51,635 bases of DNA, from NCBI GenBank assembly GCA_016281435.1, contig JAEEIQ010000069.1, positions 1 to 51,635 of the forward strand, written 5' to 3'. The notes beneath the pieces were generated by a model. It saw nothing but the letters and a program-made list of their open reading frames with translations. It was not told the DNA's origin and made no database searches. This DNA is from Bacteroidales bacterium (GTDB taxonomy: Bacteria; Bacteroidota; Bacteroidia; Bacteroidales; UBA932). Each line of letters opens with the position of its first letter. Positions within the stretch are counted from its first letter, which is position 1. Shown piece after piece: positions 28,250 to 37,870 of this stretch. Made by a program: the position numbers and the translations under genes.

Positions 28250-30439
28250 ATGGACAAGGAATTCAAGAGACATCTGGTCACCTGCGCGCTGCCCTATGCC
28301 AACGGGCCCGTGCACATCGGACACCTTGCGGGAGTATATGTCCCCGCCGACATCTATGTCCGCTACCTGCGCCTCCGCGGCCGCGACGTGCTGTATGTCT
28401 GCGGAAGCGACGAGCACGGGGTCCCCATCACGATCAAGGCGCGCGAGCAGCACTGCTCCCCGCAGGACATAGTGGACAAATACAACAAGATAATACGCGA
28501 GTCCTTCAACGGACTGGGCATCAACTTCGACATCTACGGCCGCACTTCGTCCGACGTGCACTGCAGCACTTCCTCGGACTTCTTCCGCAAGCTCCTCGAT
28601 GACGGGAAGTTCATCACCCGTGAATCCGAGCAGTACTACGACCCCGAGGCGAAGACCTTCCTGGCGGACCGCTACATAGTCGGCACCTGCCCCCGCTGCG
28701 GCTTCGAAGGCGCCTACGGCGACCAGTGCGAGAAATGCGGCAGCACCCTCAGCCCCGAGGAACTCATCAACCCCAAGTCCAAACTCAGCGGCGCGGAGCC
28801 CGTCAAGAAGAAGACCACCCACTGGTACCTTCCCCTCGACCAGTATCAGGAGTGGCTCACGAAGTGGATACTCGACGGCCACAAGGAATGGAGAAGCAAC
28901 GTCTATGGCCAGGTCAAGAGCTGGCTCGACGCCGGGCTCCAGCCCAGGGCCGTCAGCCGCGACCTCGACTGGGGCGTGCCCGTCCCTGTTGAAGGCGCCG
29001 AAGGCAAGGTGCTCTATGTCTGGTTCGCCGCCCCGATCGGCTACATCTCCAACACGCGCCAGCTCCTTCCGCAGAGCTGGGAGCAGTGGTGGAAGAGCGA
29101 AGACACGAAACTGGTCCACTTCATCGGCAAGGACAACATAGTCTTCCACTGCATCGTCTTCCCTTCTATGCTGAAGGCCCACGGAGGATACATCCTGCCC
29201 GAGAACGTCCCTGCCAACGAGTTCCTTAACCTCGAGGGGGACAAGATCTCGACATCCCGCAATTGGGCTGTCTGGGCCCACGAGTACCTCGGGCAGTTCC
29301 CGGGCAAGCAGGACGTCCTCCGCTACGTGCTGACCGCCAACGCCCCCGAGACCAAGGACAACGATTTCTCATGGAAGGAATTCCAGACAAGGAACAATTC
29401 CGAACTCGTGGCCATATTCGGCAATTTCGTCAACAGGGCGATAGTCCTTACGCACAAGTATTTCAATGGGACCGTCCCCGCGAAGGGCGAGCTTTCTGAC
29501 ATAGACCGCGAGACCCTCGACGCGATCCCGCAGCTGCGCGCATCGATGGAGAAGAACCTCGAGAGCTACCGGTTCCGCGAGGCCCTGAAAGACGCGATGG
29601 GAATAGCCCGTGCCGGCAACAAGTACATCTCCGACACCGAGCCCTGGAAGGTCGCCAAGACCGACATGGCCCGCACCGCCACCATCCTGAACGTATGCCT
29701 GCAGATCTGCGCCGACCTGGCTTTGGCTTTCGAGCCCTTCACCCCGTTCGCCGCCGAGCGCCTGCGCGGTATGCTTCGCGTCGGCATCCAGGCCGGCACG
29801 GACCACCGCAAGGGCGAGCAGCAGAGCGTCAACACCTACCGCGACGGCGAAGGGATGGCCCTGCACACGCATCCGGCAGGAGAGCCTGAGCCCGCGGCAG
29901 AAGGCCTCCAGCTGGACTGGGACTGCCTCGGAGGCGCCGACATCCTTCCCGAAGGCTACGCCATCGGGCAGGCCGAGCTCCTTTTCTCGAAGATCGAGGA
30001 CGATGCGATCCAGGCCCAGATCGACAGGCTCGAGGCCATACGCGCCGAGCGCGAGGAGGCGGCCCGCAAGGCCGCTGCCGAGGAAGCCGCCCGCAAGATA
30101 GCTCCGCAGAAGGAGGAGATAACTTTCGAAGATTTCGGCCGCATGGACATACGCACTGCGACCGTCCTCGAGGCGGAGCGTGTCCCGAAGACGGACAAGC
30201 TCCTCAAACTCACCATCGACACTGGCATCGACCGCAGGACCATAGTCTCCGGCATCGCCGAGTACTATTCCCCCGAGGATATGATTGGAAAGCAGATATG
30301 CATCCTGGCGAACCTCGCCCCGCGCGTCATACGCGGAATCGAGTCGAAGGGTATGATCCTGATGGCCCGTCAGGGCGACGGGAAGATGCGCTTCATCACG
30401 CCGCAGGAGGCTCTCGTAAACGGGGCGGAGATAGGCTAG
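28250..30439 (+). CDS. metG: Methionyl-tRNA synthetase
   Basis: MetRS charges tRNA(Met). In this 729-residue protein the HIGH motif is HIGH in [12 protein letters not shown], the zinc site is CPRC/CEKC, and the KMSKS-equivalent is KISTSRN. Residues ~620-729 are the Trbp111/EMAP-like tRNA-binding domain ([20 protein letters not shown]). Between ~512 and ~555, where relatives go straight from the anticodon-binding helices into the linker, there is an insertion rich in His, Gly and Glu. A charged Glu/Ala/Arg helix precedes the tail domain. The stop overlaps the convergent lptB stop by 4 bases. Confidence 0.96.
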   Translation: MDKEFKRHLVTCALPYANGPVHIGHLAGVYVPADIYVRYLRLRGRDVLYVCGSDEHGVPITIKAREQHCSPQDIVDKYNKIIRESFNGLGINFDIYGRTSSDVHCSTSSDFFRKLLDDGKFITRESEQYYDPEAKTFLADRYIVGTCPRCGFEGAYGDQCEKCGSTLSPEELINPKSKLSGAEPVKKKTTHWYLPLDQYQEWLTKWILDGHKEWRSNVYGQVKSWLDAGLQPRAVSRDLDWGVPVPVEGAEGKVLYVWFAAPIGYISNTRQLLPQSWEQWWKSEDTKLVHFIGKDNIVFHCIVFPSMLKAHGGYILPENVPANEFLNLEGDKISTSRNWAVWAHEYLGQFPGKQDVLRYVLTANAPETKDNDFSWKEFQTRNNSELVAIFGNFVNRAIVLTHKYFNGTVPAKGELSDIDRETLDAIPQLRASMEKNLESYRFREALKDAMGIARAGNKYISDTEPWKVAKTDMARTATILNVCLQICADLALAFEPFTPFAAERLRGMLRVGIQAGTDHRKGEQQSVNTYRDGEGMALHTHPAGEPEPAAEGLQLDWDCLGGADILPEGYAIGQAELLFSKIEDDAIQAQIDRLEAIRAEREEAARKAAAEEAARKIAPQKEEITFEDFGRMDIRTATVLEAERVPKTDKLLKLTIDTGIDRRTIVSGIAEYYSPEDMIGKQICILANLAPRVIRGIESKGMILMARQGDGKMRFITPQEALVNGAEIG

Positions 30440-31224
30440 GCGCCTTCTCCGGCCTGCAGCGAAGCCTCGTGCTCCCGCAGCGCACGCTCCACGGAAACGC
30501 TTCTCTTCAAGACAAAACCGCTGCCCAGATACTTGGTGCGTACGTCGTCGTCGGAAGCAAGTTCCTGGGGCGTGCCTTGTTGTAGTATGGTGCCTTCGTA
30601 GAGGAGGTAGGCCCTGTCGGTGATTGCGAGTGTCTCGCCGACGTTGTGGTCGGTGATGATGACCCCGATGTTCTTGTATTTGAGCTTCGCGATGATGTAT
30701 TGGATGTCCTCGACGGCGATGGGGTCGACCCCGGCGAAAGGCTCGTCCAGCAGGATGAACTTGGGGTCGATGGCCAGGGCGCGGGCTATCTCGCAACGGC
30801 GCCTTTCACCGCCGGAGAGCTGGATTCCGAGGCTCTTGCGCACTTTCGATAGGTTGAATTCCGAGATGAGGTCCTCCAGCCTCTCCTTCCTTTCCTTCAG
30901 CGGGACGCCCTTCATCTCCATGACGGAGAGGATGTTGTCCTCGACGCTCATTTTCCTGAACACGGAGGCATCCTGCGGCAGGTAGCCTATGCCCTTCTGC
31001 GCCCGCTTGTACATCGGGAGTTTGGTGATCTCCTCGTCGTCGAGGAAGACCTTTCCGGCGTTGGGGACTATCTGGCCGGTGATCATGTAGAAACTGGTCG
31101 TCTTGCCGGCCCCGTTCGGACCGAGGAATCCGACTATCTCTCCCTGGTTGACTTCCATCGACACGCCTTTGACGACGGTCCGGATGCCGTATTTCTTGAC
31201 GAGGTTTTCGCAGCGCAGTTTCAT
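30436..31224 (-). CDS. lptB: LPS export ABC transporter ATP-binding protein
   Basis: LptB powers LptFGC to move lipopolysaccharide to the outer membrane. This 262-residue ATPase has Walker [13 protein letters not shown]-loop [10 protein letters not shown], signature [14 protein letters not shown], Walker [14 protein letters not shown] and H-loop [10 protein letters not shown]. The last ~20 residues extend past the usual end. It starts 3 bases after the dnaX stop, so the two are probably cotranscribed. Confidence 0.95.
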   Translation of the reverse strand: MKLRCENLVKKYGIRTVVKGVSMEVNQGEIVGFLGPNGAGKTTSFYMITGQIVPNAGKVFLDDEEITKLPMYKRAQKGIGYLPQDASVFRKMSVEDNILSVMEMKGVPLKERKERLEDLISEFNLSKVRKSLGIQLSGGERRRCEIARALAIDPKFILLDEPFAGVDPIAVEDIQYIIAKLKYKNIGVIITDHNVGETLAITDRAYLLYEGTILQQGTPQELASDDDVRTKYLGSGFVLKRSVSVERALREHEASLQAGEGA

Positions 31225-31227
31225 CTC

Positions 31228-33135
31228 TTATTTGATATCGAGTGAGAGGTCTGAAATCAGGTTCTTTACTTCGGGATGCCGGGACTGGAGGTCGGCAGCC
31301 TTCTCTTCAGGAAGATAGATGCGGGGGCCTTCGCCTTCGGAATTGTCCGGCAGCACGCTGACCCTCAGGCGCAGCCCGGAGGAGGCGCAAAGATCGCGCA
31401 TCCTGCCTTCCAGCTTGAAGAGCATCTTCTCCTCAATCCATTTCTTCTGCGCCTCGTTGGTCACGGAGAATTGCAGGACCTGGGCGCCGTCGTCGGTCTT
31501 GCCGAACTCCAGTTTCGCGTTGGCAAGGGCGTTGGCAAGCCTCGGCTGGGCCGTTTCCCCGGCCAGGGCGGACCACTTTTCACGGATGACTTCCTCGCTC
31601 ACCTCGGCTCCGGGGCCGGTCTCATCCGCAGTCTCAGTGGCCTTGGCGGCGGAGTCCTTGAGTATGGAACTCATTGAGAGGGCGGCGCCTCCCTTAGCGG
31701 TGGGGCGGCGGCGCGGGGCGGGAGCAGGTTCTTCCGCGGGCTTCTCCGGCGCTGTGGTCGCGGCCGGTTCAGCGGGTTTTTCCGGTTCCGTGGTTGCCTC
31801 GGGTTCCGCCGGTTCGGGCTGCTTCACTGGTGTGGCTGTCTCGGCAGGTGCGGTCGGTTCAGGGGCGGGCGTCGCTGCCGGCTTCTGCGGCTCCGCCTCG
31901 GCCGGCTTTGCGGGTTCCGCCGGTTTCGGCGCGGGTTTCGGCTGCTCTGCCGGCTTCGGTGCAGGTGCAGGTTCGGCTGTCTTTGGCGCCGGTGACGGTT
32001 TCGGGCTTGCCGCGGGTGCGGCTGAAGCTGCCGTGTCCGGAGCGTTCTGCAGGAAGCTCAGGCGCATGAGGGAGTATTCGATGTGCAGCCGCTGGTTGGC
32101 GCTGGCCTTGTAGCCGGCTTCGCACTGCGTGGTCACGGTCAGGGCGTCGTAGATGAACTTCACGCTGCAGCGGGAAGCCTGCTCCGCAAAACGCTTGCGC
32201 AACTGGTCCGGATAGTCCAGCAGGGAGTCCAGCCCGGCGGTCCGGCTGACCAGCAGGTCGCGCAGGTGCGAACCCAGCGCCGAGACGAAGTAAAGGGCGT
32301 TGAAGCCCTTTGCGAGCACCTCGTCGAAAATCAGCAGCGCGGAGGCGTAGTCCCCGGAGAGGAACGCGTCCACGAGCCGGAAACTGTACTCGTAGTCGAG
32401 GACGTTGAGGTTGCGGATGACGTCCTCATAGTGTATGTCGTTGCCGCAGAAGGCGACGGTCTGGTCGAAGATCGTGAGGGCGTCCCTCATGGCCCCGTCG
32501 GCCTTGCGTGCAATCACGTGCAGGGACTCCTCGTCGGCGGTGATGCCTTCCTTCGAGGCTATGTCCTTGAGGTTGCGGACTATGTCGCCGACGCCGATGC
32601 GGTTGAAGTCGTAGGTCTGGCAGCGGCTCAGTATGGTCGGGAGGATCTTGTGCTTTTCCGTCGTCGCGAGGATGAAGATCGCGTGTGCGGGCGGCTCCTC
32701 GAGCACCTTCAGGAATGCGTTGAAGGCGGACTGCGAGAGCATGTGGACCTCGTCTATGATATAGACTCCGTACTTGCCGACCTGGGGTGGGATGCGGACC
32801 TGGTCGGTCAGGGTCCTGATGTCGTCGACGCTGTTGTTGGACGCCGCATCCAGCTCATGTATGCAGTAGGACCGCCCTTCCTTGAAGGAACGGCAGGATT
32901 CGCATTCGCCGCAGGGCTCGTAGTCGGGCCCCGGGTTCGAGCAGTTGATGGCCTTCGCGAAAATGCGCGCCGTGCTGGTCTTTCCGACGCCGCGGGGGCC
33001 GCAGAAAAGGTATGCGTGGGCGAGCTGGTTCCTGGCGATGGAGTTCTTCAGGGTCCGGGCTATGGTATCCTGTCCTATCAGCGACTCGAATGAATCGGGC
33101 CTGTACTTGCGGGCTGAAACGATGTAATCTGACAT
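31228..33135 (-). CDS. dnaX: DNA polymerase III subunits gamma/tau
   Basis: The clamp-loader ATPase. I choose the ATG ending at 33135 (SDYIVSARKYRP follows); an upstream TTG adds only three residues. The 635-residue protein has Walker A GPRGVGKTSTAR, a Cys4 zinc site (CGECESC), DEVHMLSQSAFNAFLK and SRCQ sensor, then domain III. Residues ~363-482 are a Pro/Ala/Glu/Lys-rich tether, and the end is a folded domain like the tau polymerase-binding region. The -7 box ends 6 bases before the ATG, so the mRNA may be leaderless. lptB follows. Confidence 0.95.
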   Translation of the reverse strand: MSDYIVSARKYRPDSFESLIGQDTIARTLKNSIARNQLAHAYLFCGPRGVGKTSTARIFAKAINCSNPGPDYEPCGECESCRSFKEGRSYCIHELDAASNNSVDDIRTLTDQVRIPPQVGKYGVYIIDEVHMLSQSAFNAFLKVLEEPPAHAIFILATTEKHKILPTILSRCQTYDFNRIGVGDIVRNLKDIASKEGITADEESLHVIARKADGAMRDALTIFDQTVAFCGNDIHYEDVIRNLNVLDYEYSFRLVDAFLSGDYASALLIFDEVLAKGFNALYFVSALGSHLRDLLVSRTAGLDSLLDYPDQLRKRFAEQASRCSVKFIYDALTVTTQCEAGYKASANQRLHIEYSLMRLSFLQNAPDTAASAAPAASPKPSPAPKTAEPAPAPKPAEQPKPAPKPAEPAKPAEAEPQKPAATPAPEPTAPAETATPVKQPEPAEPEATTEPEKPAEPAATTAPEKPAEEPAPAPRRRPTAKGGAALSMSSILKDSAAKATETADETGPGAEVSEEVIREKWSALAGETAQPRLANALANAKLEFGKTDDGAQVLQFSVTNEAQKKWIEEKMLFKLEGRMRDLCASSGLRLRVSVLPDNSEGEGPRIYLPEEKAADLQSRHPEVKNLISDLSLDIK

Positions 33136-33141
33136 AGATTG

Positions 33142-33175
33142 CAAACTTAATCAAAAACTTGGGATTTCCCTCAAA
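33142..33175 (-). promoter_or_regulatory. dnaX promoter
   Basis: On the reverse strand TTTG (33175-33172), 22 bases, then TAAGTTTG (33149-33142). It lies 6 bases before the dnaX ATG, so the predicted leader is about 0-3 bases. Confidence 0.6.
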
Positions 33176-33193
33176 AAAGAGGCGGATAATCCG

Positions 33194-33201
33194 TATCTTT
33201 G
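33194..33201 (+). promoter_or_regulatory. -7 box before the secreted protein gene
   Basis: TATCTTTG ends 5 bases before the ATG at 33207, which makes a leaderless transcript likely. It is divergent from the dnaX promoter. No -33 TTTG is seen. Confidence 0.5.
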
Positions 33202-33206
33202 CGGTA

Positions 33207-34073
33207 ATGGGGAGATGGTCGAAGCATATCTGCCTGGCGCTCGCGCTGATAGTGCTGTTTCCGTGCCTTTGCGGTGCGGAAGGGCGGGTTTTTACGCGCA
33301 AGGTGCGCCTGAGCGACTTCACGACCAGGACGACCAAGGTGGTCCTCAGCGGGACCGGCATCCTCGACGCCGCCCTCCGGGACGAGATCACAAGCCGCTG
33401 GTATCTTTCTCCGTATGAGTTCTGCAGCGTTGCGGAGTACGAGGCCCTGAAGGGACGCGCCGATTATTATTTCCTGCGGCTTTTGAGCGATGCGCCCAAG
33501 GGTGAGGCGGGAGGAGTGCTCTTCCTTTCCCTCATGAAGGGCGGGAAGGAGAAGAATCCGGATTCGCTGGACCAGACTTTCGAGGTGGTCAGGATGCCCA
33601 TAACCGCGACGGAGTATTCTTCCGGGCGGGAGTTCCTCTATCTCGGGGCCTTCCTTGAGATTATCCAGGAATATGTCGAGGACGCCATGGAGGCCGACGC
33701 GAAGGGTTATGCCGGTCTCTCCGGGTATAGCGCCCGCACTGCCCGGGAGCAGCGCAAGAGGGTGTGGATCAGCGAGGAAGACATGGGATTCGAACTCACT
33801 GACGCCCAGCGCGACCGTTTCCTCGGCGACCGCATGGTCATAGCGGGCGAGGATATCGTGGACCGTGTTTTCCGGAACGGGACCAGGGATGCCCTGGTCA
33901 GCATGGTCGTGTGCCCGGTTTCCGCCCGCAAGGGGGACTGGTGCTACAAGATGCTTATCTCCGCGGACACCCACCAGTTATATTATTACCAGCGCCACCG
34001 TATTTCTTTCAAGGCCTGGAAGGGCTTTCAGCTTAAGGACATACGGGTAATCTCCGGCAGAAGGAAAAGATGA
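33207..34073 (+). CDS. Secreted protein of unknown function
   Basis: A 288-residue protein. I start at ATG 33207 because it gives a clean signal peptide (KHICLALALIVLFPCLCGAEG) and directly follows a -7 box; 48 bases of open frame upstream are not used. The mature part is mixed alpha/beta, with a repeated aromatic pattern (YEFCSVAEYEAL, YYFLRLLSD) and a C-terminal CYKMLISADTHQLYYYQRHR. I recognise no catalytic motif. Proteins of this type are found next to M16 peptidase genes in Bacteroidales, and here its stop overlaps the peptidase start by 4 bases, so a shared envelope role is plausible. Confidence 0.7.
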   Translation: MGRWSKHICLALALIVLFPCLCGAEGRVFTRKVRLSDFTTRTTKVVLSGTGILDAALRDEITSRWYLSPYEFCSVAEYEALKGRADYYFLRLLSDAPKGEAGGVLFLSLMKGGKEKNPDSLDQTFEVVRMPITATEYSSGREFLYLGAFLEIIQEYVEDAMEADAKGYAGLSGYSARTAREQRKRVWISEEDMGFELTDAQRDRFLGDRMVIAGEDIVDRVFRNGTRDALVSMVVCPVSARKGDWCYKMLISADTHQLYYYQRHRISFKAWKGFQLKDIRVISGRRKR

Positions 34074-35467
34074 AGACGGGAACGGCCCCCTGCGGCCTCA
34101 AGTATGCAGTTCGTTCCAGCGGGGGGCAGGCGGCCTGCTGCTCGCTGACGGTCAAGGCCGGGACGGCCTTCGAAGGGGACCTGCCCGCCGGCACGGCCCA
34201 TTTCCTCGAACATACCATATTCAAGGGTACGGCACGGCGCAGCGCCGTGCAGATAAACAGCCGCCTGGACCTTCTCGGCGGCGAGCTCAACGCCTACACG
34301 ACAAAGGAGGAGATAGTCCTGCACGCGACCGTGCTGCGGGAGGACCTGCCCACGGCGGTGGACCTGCTTCTGGAGCTCGCGACTTCGGCCACCTTTCCGC
34401 AGAAAGAACTGGATGTCGAAAGGGGAGTCGTAATCGACGAGATCCATTCCTGCAAGGACGCCCCGGCCGATGACGTGTATGACAATTTCGAAGAGATGCT
34501 CTTCGCCGGACACCCCCTGGGAAGACGCATCCTGGGCACGCCCGCATCGGTTCGGAAGATACGCCGCAGCGTCCTTCTGGGGTATCTGCACGAGCGTTTC
34601 GTCCCTGAGCGGATGGCACTTGCCGTCGTGACCGGAGGGGATGAGGCGAAGGCCGAAGCCATGGTCCTGCGCCTTTGCAGGAAGTATTTTCCGGAGGATC
34701 TTCCTTCTGGCGTGACAGGCGGAGCGGATGCCGGGAGCCAAGTCCGGACCGTCATTGGCGCCAAGGAACTTCCGCCGTTTGCTCCCGGTGCCGTTGCCCC
34801 CGGGCCTGCCGCTCCCTCCTTCCCGTTTGCTCCCGCCGCTGCGCCCTCAGGGCCGTTTGCTCCCGGCACCGTCACCCCTTCCGTTCCGGACCTCCCACCG
34901 TTTGCTCCCGGTGCCCCGTTCTGCCGGACCGTGGACAAGCGCAACCATGAAGTCAACGTTGTCCTCGGCGCCACTGCGCCCTCGCTTTATTCCGGGAAGG
35001 ACCGTATCGTCGCCGCCGTGCTGGCCGGTATCCTTGGCGGTCCCGGTGCCAACTCGCTGTTGAATGCGTATCTGCGGGAGAAGAAAGGCTGGGTATATGG
35101 CGTAGAGTGCTCCTACACACAATATTCCGTGTCCGGGATCATGGCCGTGAGCCTCGGCTGCGAAAGGGAGAACCTCGAGTCATGCCTTGCCGCCGTGCGC
35201 AGGATCATCTCCGGGCTTTGCGAAAAGCCCCTGTCGGAACGGAAGATGGCCCAGGCCCGCAAGCAGCTTCTCGGACAGTTCGGAATCGCTTCCGACAACG
35301 CCGAGTCCCAATGCCTTTCGATGGGAAAGAGCATGCTCGCCTTCGGCCGTGTCGCCTCCGACGGGGAGACCCGCGCCGCCGTGGAATCGGTCTCCGCGGC
35401 CGACATCCTCGACATGGCCGTCCGCGTCCTCACCCCGGACCGCCTCAGCAGCCTCGTATATCTGTAA
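34070..35467 (+). CDS. M16-family zinc peptidase with Pro-rich insert
   Basis: A 465-residue insulinase/PMP-like peptidase. The inverted zinc motif HFLEH (His44-Glu47-His48) and the third ligand region ERGVVIDEI (Glu117, Glu124) are visible, so the protein should be active. No signal peptide is seen; it is probably cytoplasmic. Between ~235 and ~285, between the two M16 halves, lies a Pro/Ala/Gly-rich insert with four PFAP motifs. The C-terminal half (KKGWVYGVECSYTQYSVSG) matches the family's second domain. It overlaps the preceding secreted-protein gene. Downstream is 534 bases of repeat-rich, gene-free DNA. Confidence 0.9.
   Translation: MKTGTAPCGLKYAVRSSGGQAACCSLTVKAGTAFEGDLPAGTAHFLEHTIFKGTARRSAVQINSRLDLLGGELNAYTTKEEIVLHATVLREDLPTAVDLLLELATSATFPQKELDVERGVVIDEIHSCKDAPADDVYDNFEEMLFAGHPLGRRILGTPASVRKIRRSVLLGYLHERFVPERMALAVVTGGDEAKAEAMVLRLCRKYFPEDLPSGVTGGADAGSQVRTVIGAKELPPFAPGAVAPGPAAPSFPFAPAAAPSGPFAPGTVTPSVPDLPPFAPGAPFCRTVDKRNHEVNVVLGATAPSLYSGKDRIVAAVLAGILGGPGANSLLNAYLREKKGWVYGVECSYTQYSVSGIMAVSLGCERENLESCLAAVRRIISGLCEKPLSERKMAQARKQLLGQFGIASDNAESQCLSMGKSMLAFGRVASDGETRAAVESVSAADILDMAVRVLTPDRLSSLVYL
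34775..34910 (+). repeat. Four in-frame copies of a 13-base repeat in the M16 insert
   Basis: CCGTTTGCTCCCG occurs at 34775, 34823, 34853 and 34898. The spacings (48, 30, 45) are multiples of three, so each encodes PFAP in the same frame. This points to in-frame slippage expansion of a linker. Confidence 0.85.
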
Positions 35468-35503
35468 GGGACCGCCAGTTCTTCAAGACGGGTGAAAAAC
35501 AAC

Positions 35504-35660
35504 TGGCACGGTGCGGCGGATCGGATCGGCCTTTGAGCGGCCTCAGTGGCGGTTTTTCCTGCAGCGGCCGTGCCAGATGTGGGTTCCGGATGGTGGGTGC
35601 GGCACGGCTTCCGGAGATAAGTCGCTGACACACTGTGTTTTTGTGTGGCACCCCGTGCCA
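35504..35660. repeat. Inverted repeats in the gap after the M16 gene
   Basis: TGGCACGG (35504-35511) pairs with CCGTGCCA (35568-35575). A separate short hairpin, TGGCAC/GTGCCA, lies at 35646-35660. No protein-coding frame in this gap is convincing. Either hairpin may act in 3'-end formation of the peptidase mRNA; neither has a T tract. Confidence 0.5.
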
Positions 35661-35958
35661 GTTAATTGCAAGTCCGCCGCTAGTTGCCGGCCATCGCCGG
35701 CCATGGGTATACAACCGGCAGAATAACCGGTCCCGGTGAGTAAAACCGGCCATTCTGCTCACGGTAAGGTGTTTTCGCTGCCCCCGGTGAGTAAAACCGG
35801 GCATTCCACTCACGGACGGCAGTTCTGGATGGCTTCGGTGAGTAAAACCGGGCTTTCCACTCACGGGAGGGCGCTACTATGCGAATGAAAGACTACCGGC
35901 ACGGCGCGTATGGATGAAACGACCGAACGCGGCGGACCGGGGCGGCTTATGAGCGGCC
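35513..35958 (+). repeat. 30-base imperfect direct repeat flanking the 51-bp array
   Basis: 35513-35542 and 35929-35958 match at 25 of 30 positions (GCGGCGGA...GAGCGGCC). They lie on both sides of the three-unit array and suggest that this gap arose by duplication or insertion. Confidence 0.6.
35733..35866. repeat. 51-bp tandem repeat, three units
   Basis: Three 32-base cores start at 35733, 35784 and 35835, exactly 51 apart, with 19-base intervals. Each core carries GTGAGTAAAA and, 6 to 12 bases later, a CTCACGG end; in units 2 and 3 GTGAGT and ACTCAC can pair as a hairpin. The intervals also resemble one another, so this is a diverged 51-bp repeat rather than repeats with unique spacers. 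Read on the reverse strand, each unit gives a 17-residue module containing GFTHR. A second array is at 49333-49415. Confidence 0.85.
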
Positions 35959-35970
35959 GATTGCGGCTGC

Positions 35971-36001
35971 GCGGCGTGTCAGGGCACGTCGTTGCGGTGT
36001 G

Positions 36002-36012
<11 letters not shown>
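35971..36012. repeat. 19-base tandem repeat at the 3' end of the NtrC-type gene
   Basis: GCGG(C/T)GTGTCAG(G/A)GCACGT occurs at 35971-35989 and 35994-36012, 17 of 19 identical with a 23-base period. The second copy covers the last codons and stop of the regulator gene, so the present C-terminus coincides with a small duplication. Confidence 0.7.
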
Positions 36013-37153
<1,141 letters not shown>

Positions 37154-37182
37154 ACGGGTACAAATATCGTGAAAAAATTGGT

Positions 37183-37190
37183 TATATTTG
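37183..37190 (+). promoter_or_regulatory. -7 box of the cmk operon
   Basis: TATATTTG lies 21 bases before the cmk ATG. No matching -33 is seen. On the other strand GATATTTG (37168-37161) may be a weaker -7 for the divergent regulator. Confidence 0.5.
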
Positions 37191-37211
37191 CAATCCCAAT
37201 ACGCGTACGAA

Positions 37212-37868
37212 ATGACCATTCCTGACATCATCATCGCCGTTGACGGTTATTCATCGACCGGAAAGAGCACTTTCGCGAAGCTCATTGCCGGCAAGTTCGG
37301 ATTCCAGTACCTCGACTCCGGGGCCTATTACCGCGGAGTGACCCTCTATGCCCAGCGCAAAGGCCTCATCTCCGAAGACAACGTGGTCTCGGACGAGCTC
37401 GAGGCGCACCTTGCCGACGGCAGGGCGGAGATAGTCACCGACGGCCCCGAAATCCGGACCATGAAGGTCTCTTCGCAGGTCAGCCCGATCGCGGCCGTGC
37501 CATACGTGCGTTCCTTCGTGGACGCCAGGCTGCACGCCGACGCGGCGGCCGGAAGGGTAGTGATGGACGGAAGGGACATAGGGACCACGGTGTTCCCGAA
37601 CGCGGAGCTGAAGCTCTTCATGACGGCTGATCCGAAGGTCAGGGCGCAGCGCCGCTTTGACGAACTCGCCGCCAAGGGCGAAAACCCCGATTTCGATGAA
37701 GTGCTGCAGAACCTCAAGGAAAGGGACTATATCGACTCGCACCGTGAGACATCCCCCCTTGCGCAGGCTCCTGACGCATTCGTGCTCGACAACTCCGAGA
37801 TGAGCCTTGAAGAGGAACTCGTCTGGGTCGAAGGCCTCATCCGCGGAAAATTCGGAATCCTCGAGTAG
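37212..37868 (+). CDS. cmk: Cytidylate kinase
   Basis: Cmk phosphorylates CMP and dCMP with ATP. I start at ATG 37212 (TIPDIIIAVDG); the TTG upstream overlaps the -7 box. The 218-residue protein has P-loop GYSSTGKSTFAKLI, the substrate stretch YLDSGAYYRGVTL, DGRDIGTTVFPNA and RAQRRFDELAAKG. IspH follows 2 bases after the stop; this cmk-ispH pairing is common in Bacteroidetes. Confidence 0.95.
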   Translation: MTIPDIIIAVDGYSSTGKSTFAKLIAGKFGFQYLDSGAYYRGVTLYAQRKGLISEDNVVSDELEAHLADGRAEIVTDGPEIRTMKVSSQVSPIAAVPYVRSFVDARLHADAAAGRVVMDGRDIGTTVFPNAELKLFMTADPKVRAQRRFDELAAKGENPDFDEVLQNLKERDYIDSHRETSPLAQAPDAFVLDNSEMSLEEELVWVEGLIRGKFGILE

Positions 37869-37870
37869 CC

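Noticed and set aside
26177..29281. 1034-codon reverse-strand open frame
   Set aside because: A shadow of dnaG and metG caused by high G+C codon use; its sequence is not protein-like and no motif is present.
35445..35864. 139-residue reverse-strand protein with FTHR repeats
   Set aside because: It overlaps the end of the M16 gene, has no promoter or signal and its downstream part is not protein-like. Kept only as an interpretation of the repeat.
35733..35866. CRISPR array
   Set aside because: Core and interval lengths are regular (32 and 19 bases), but the intervals resemble one another and an interval at the other locus, they are too short for spacers, there are only three units and no cas genes are near.
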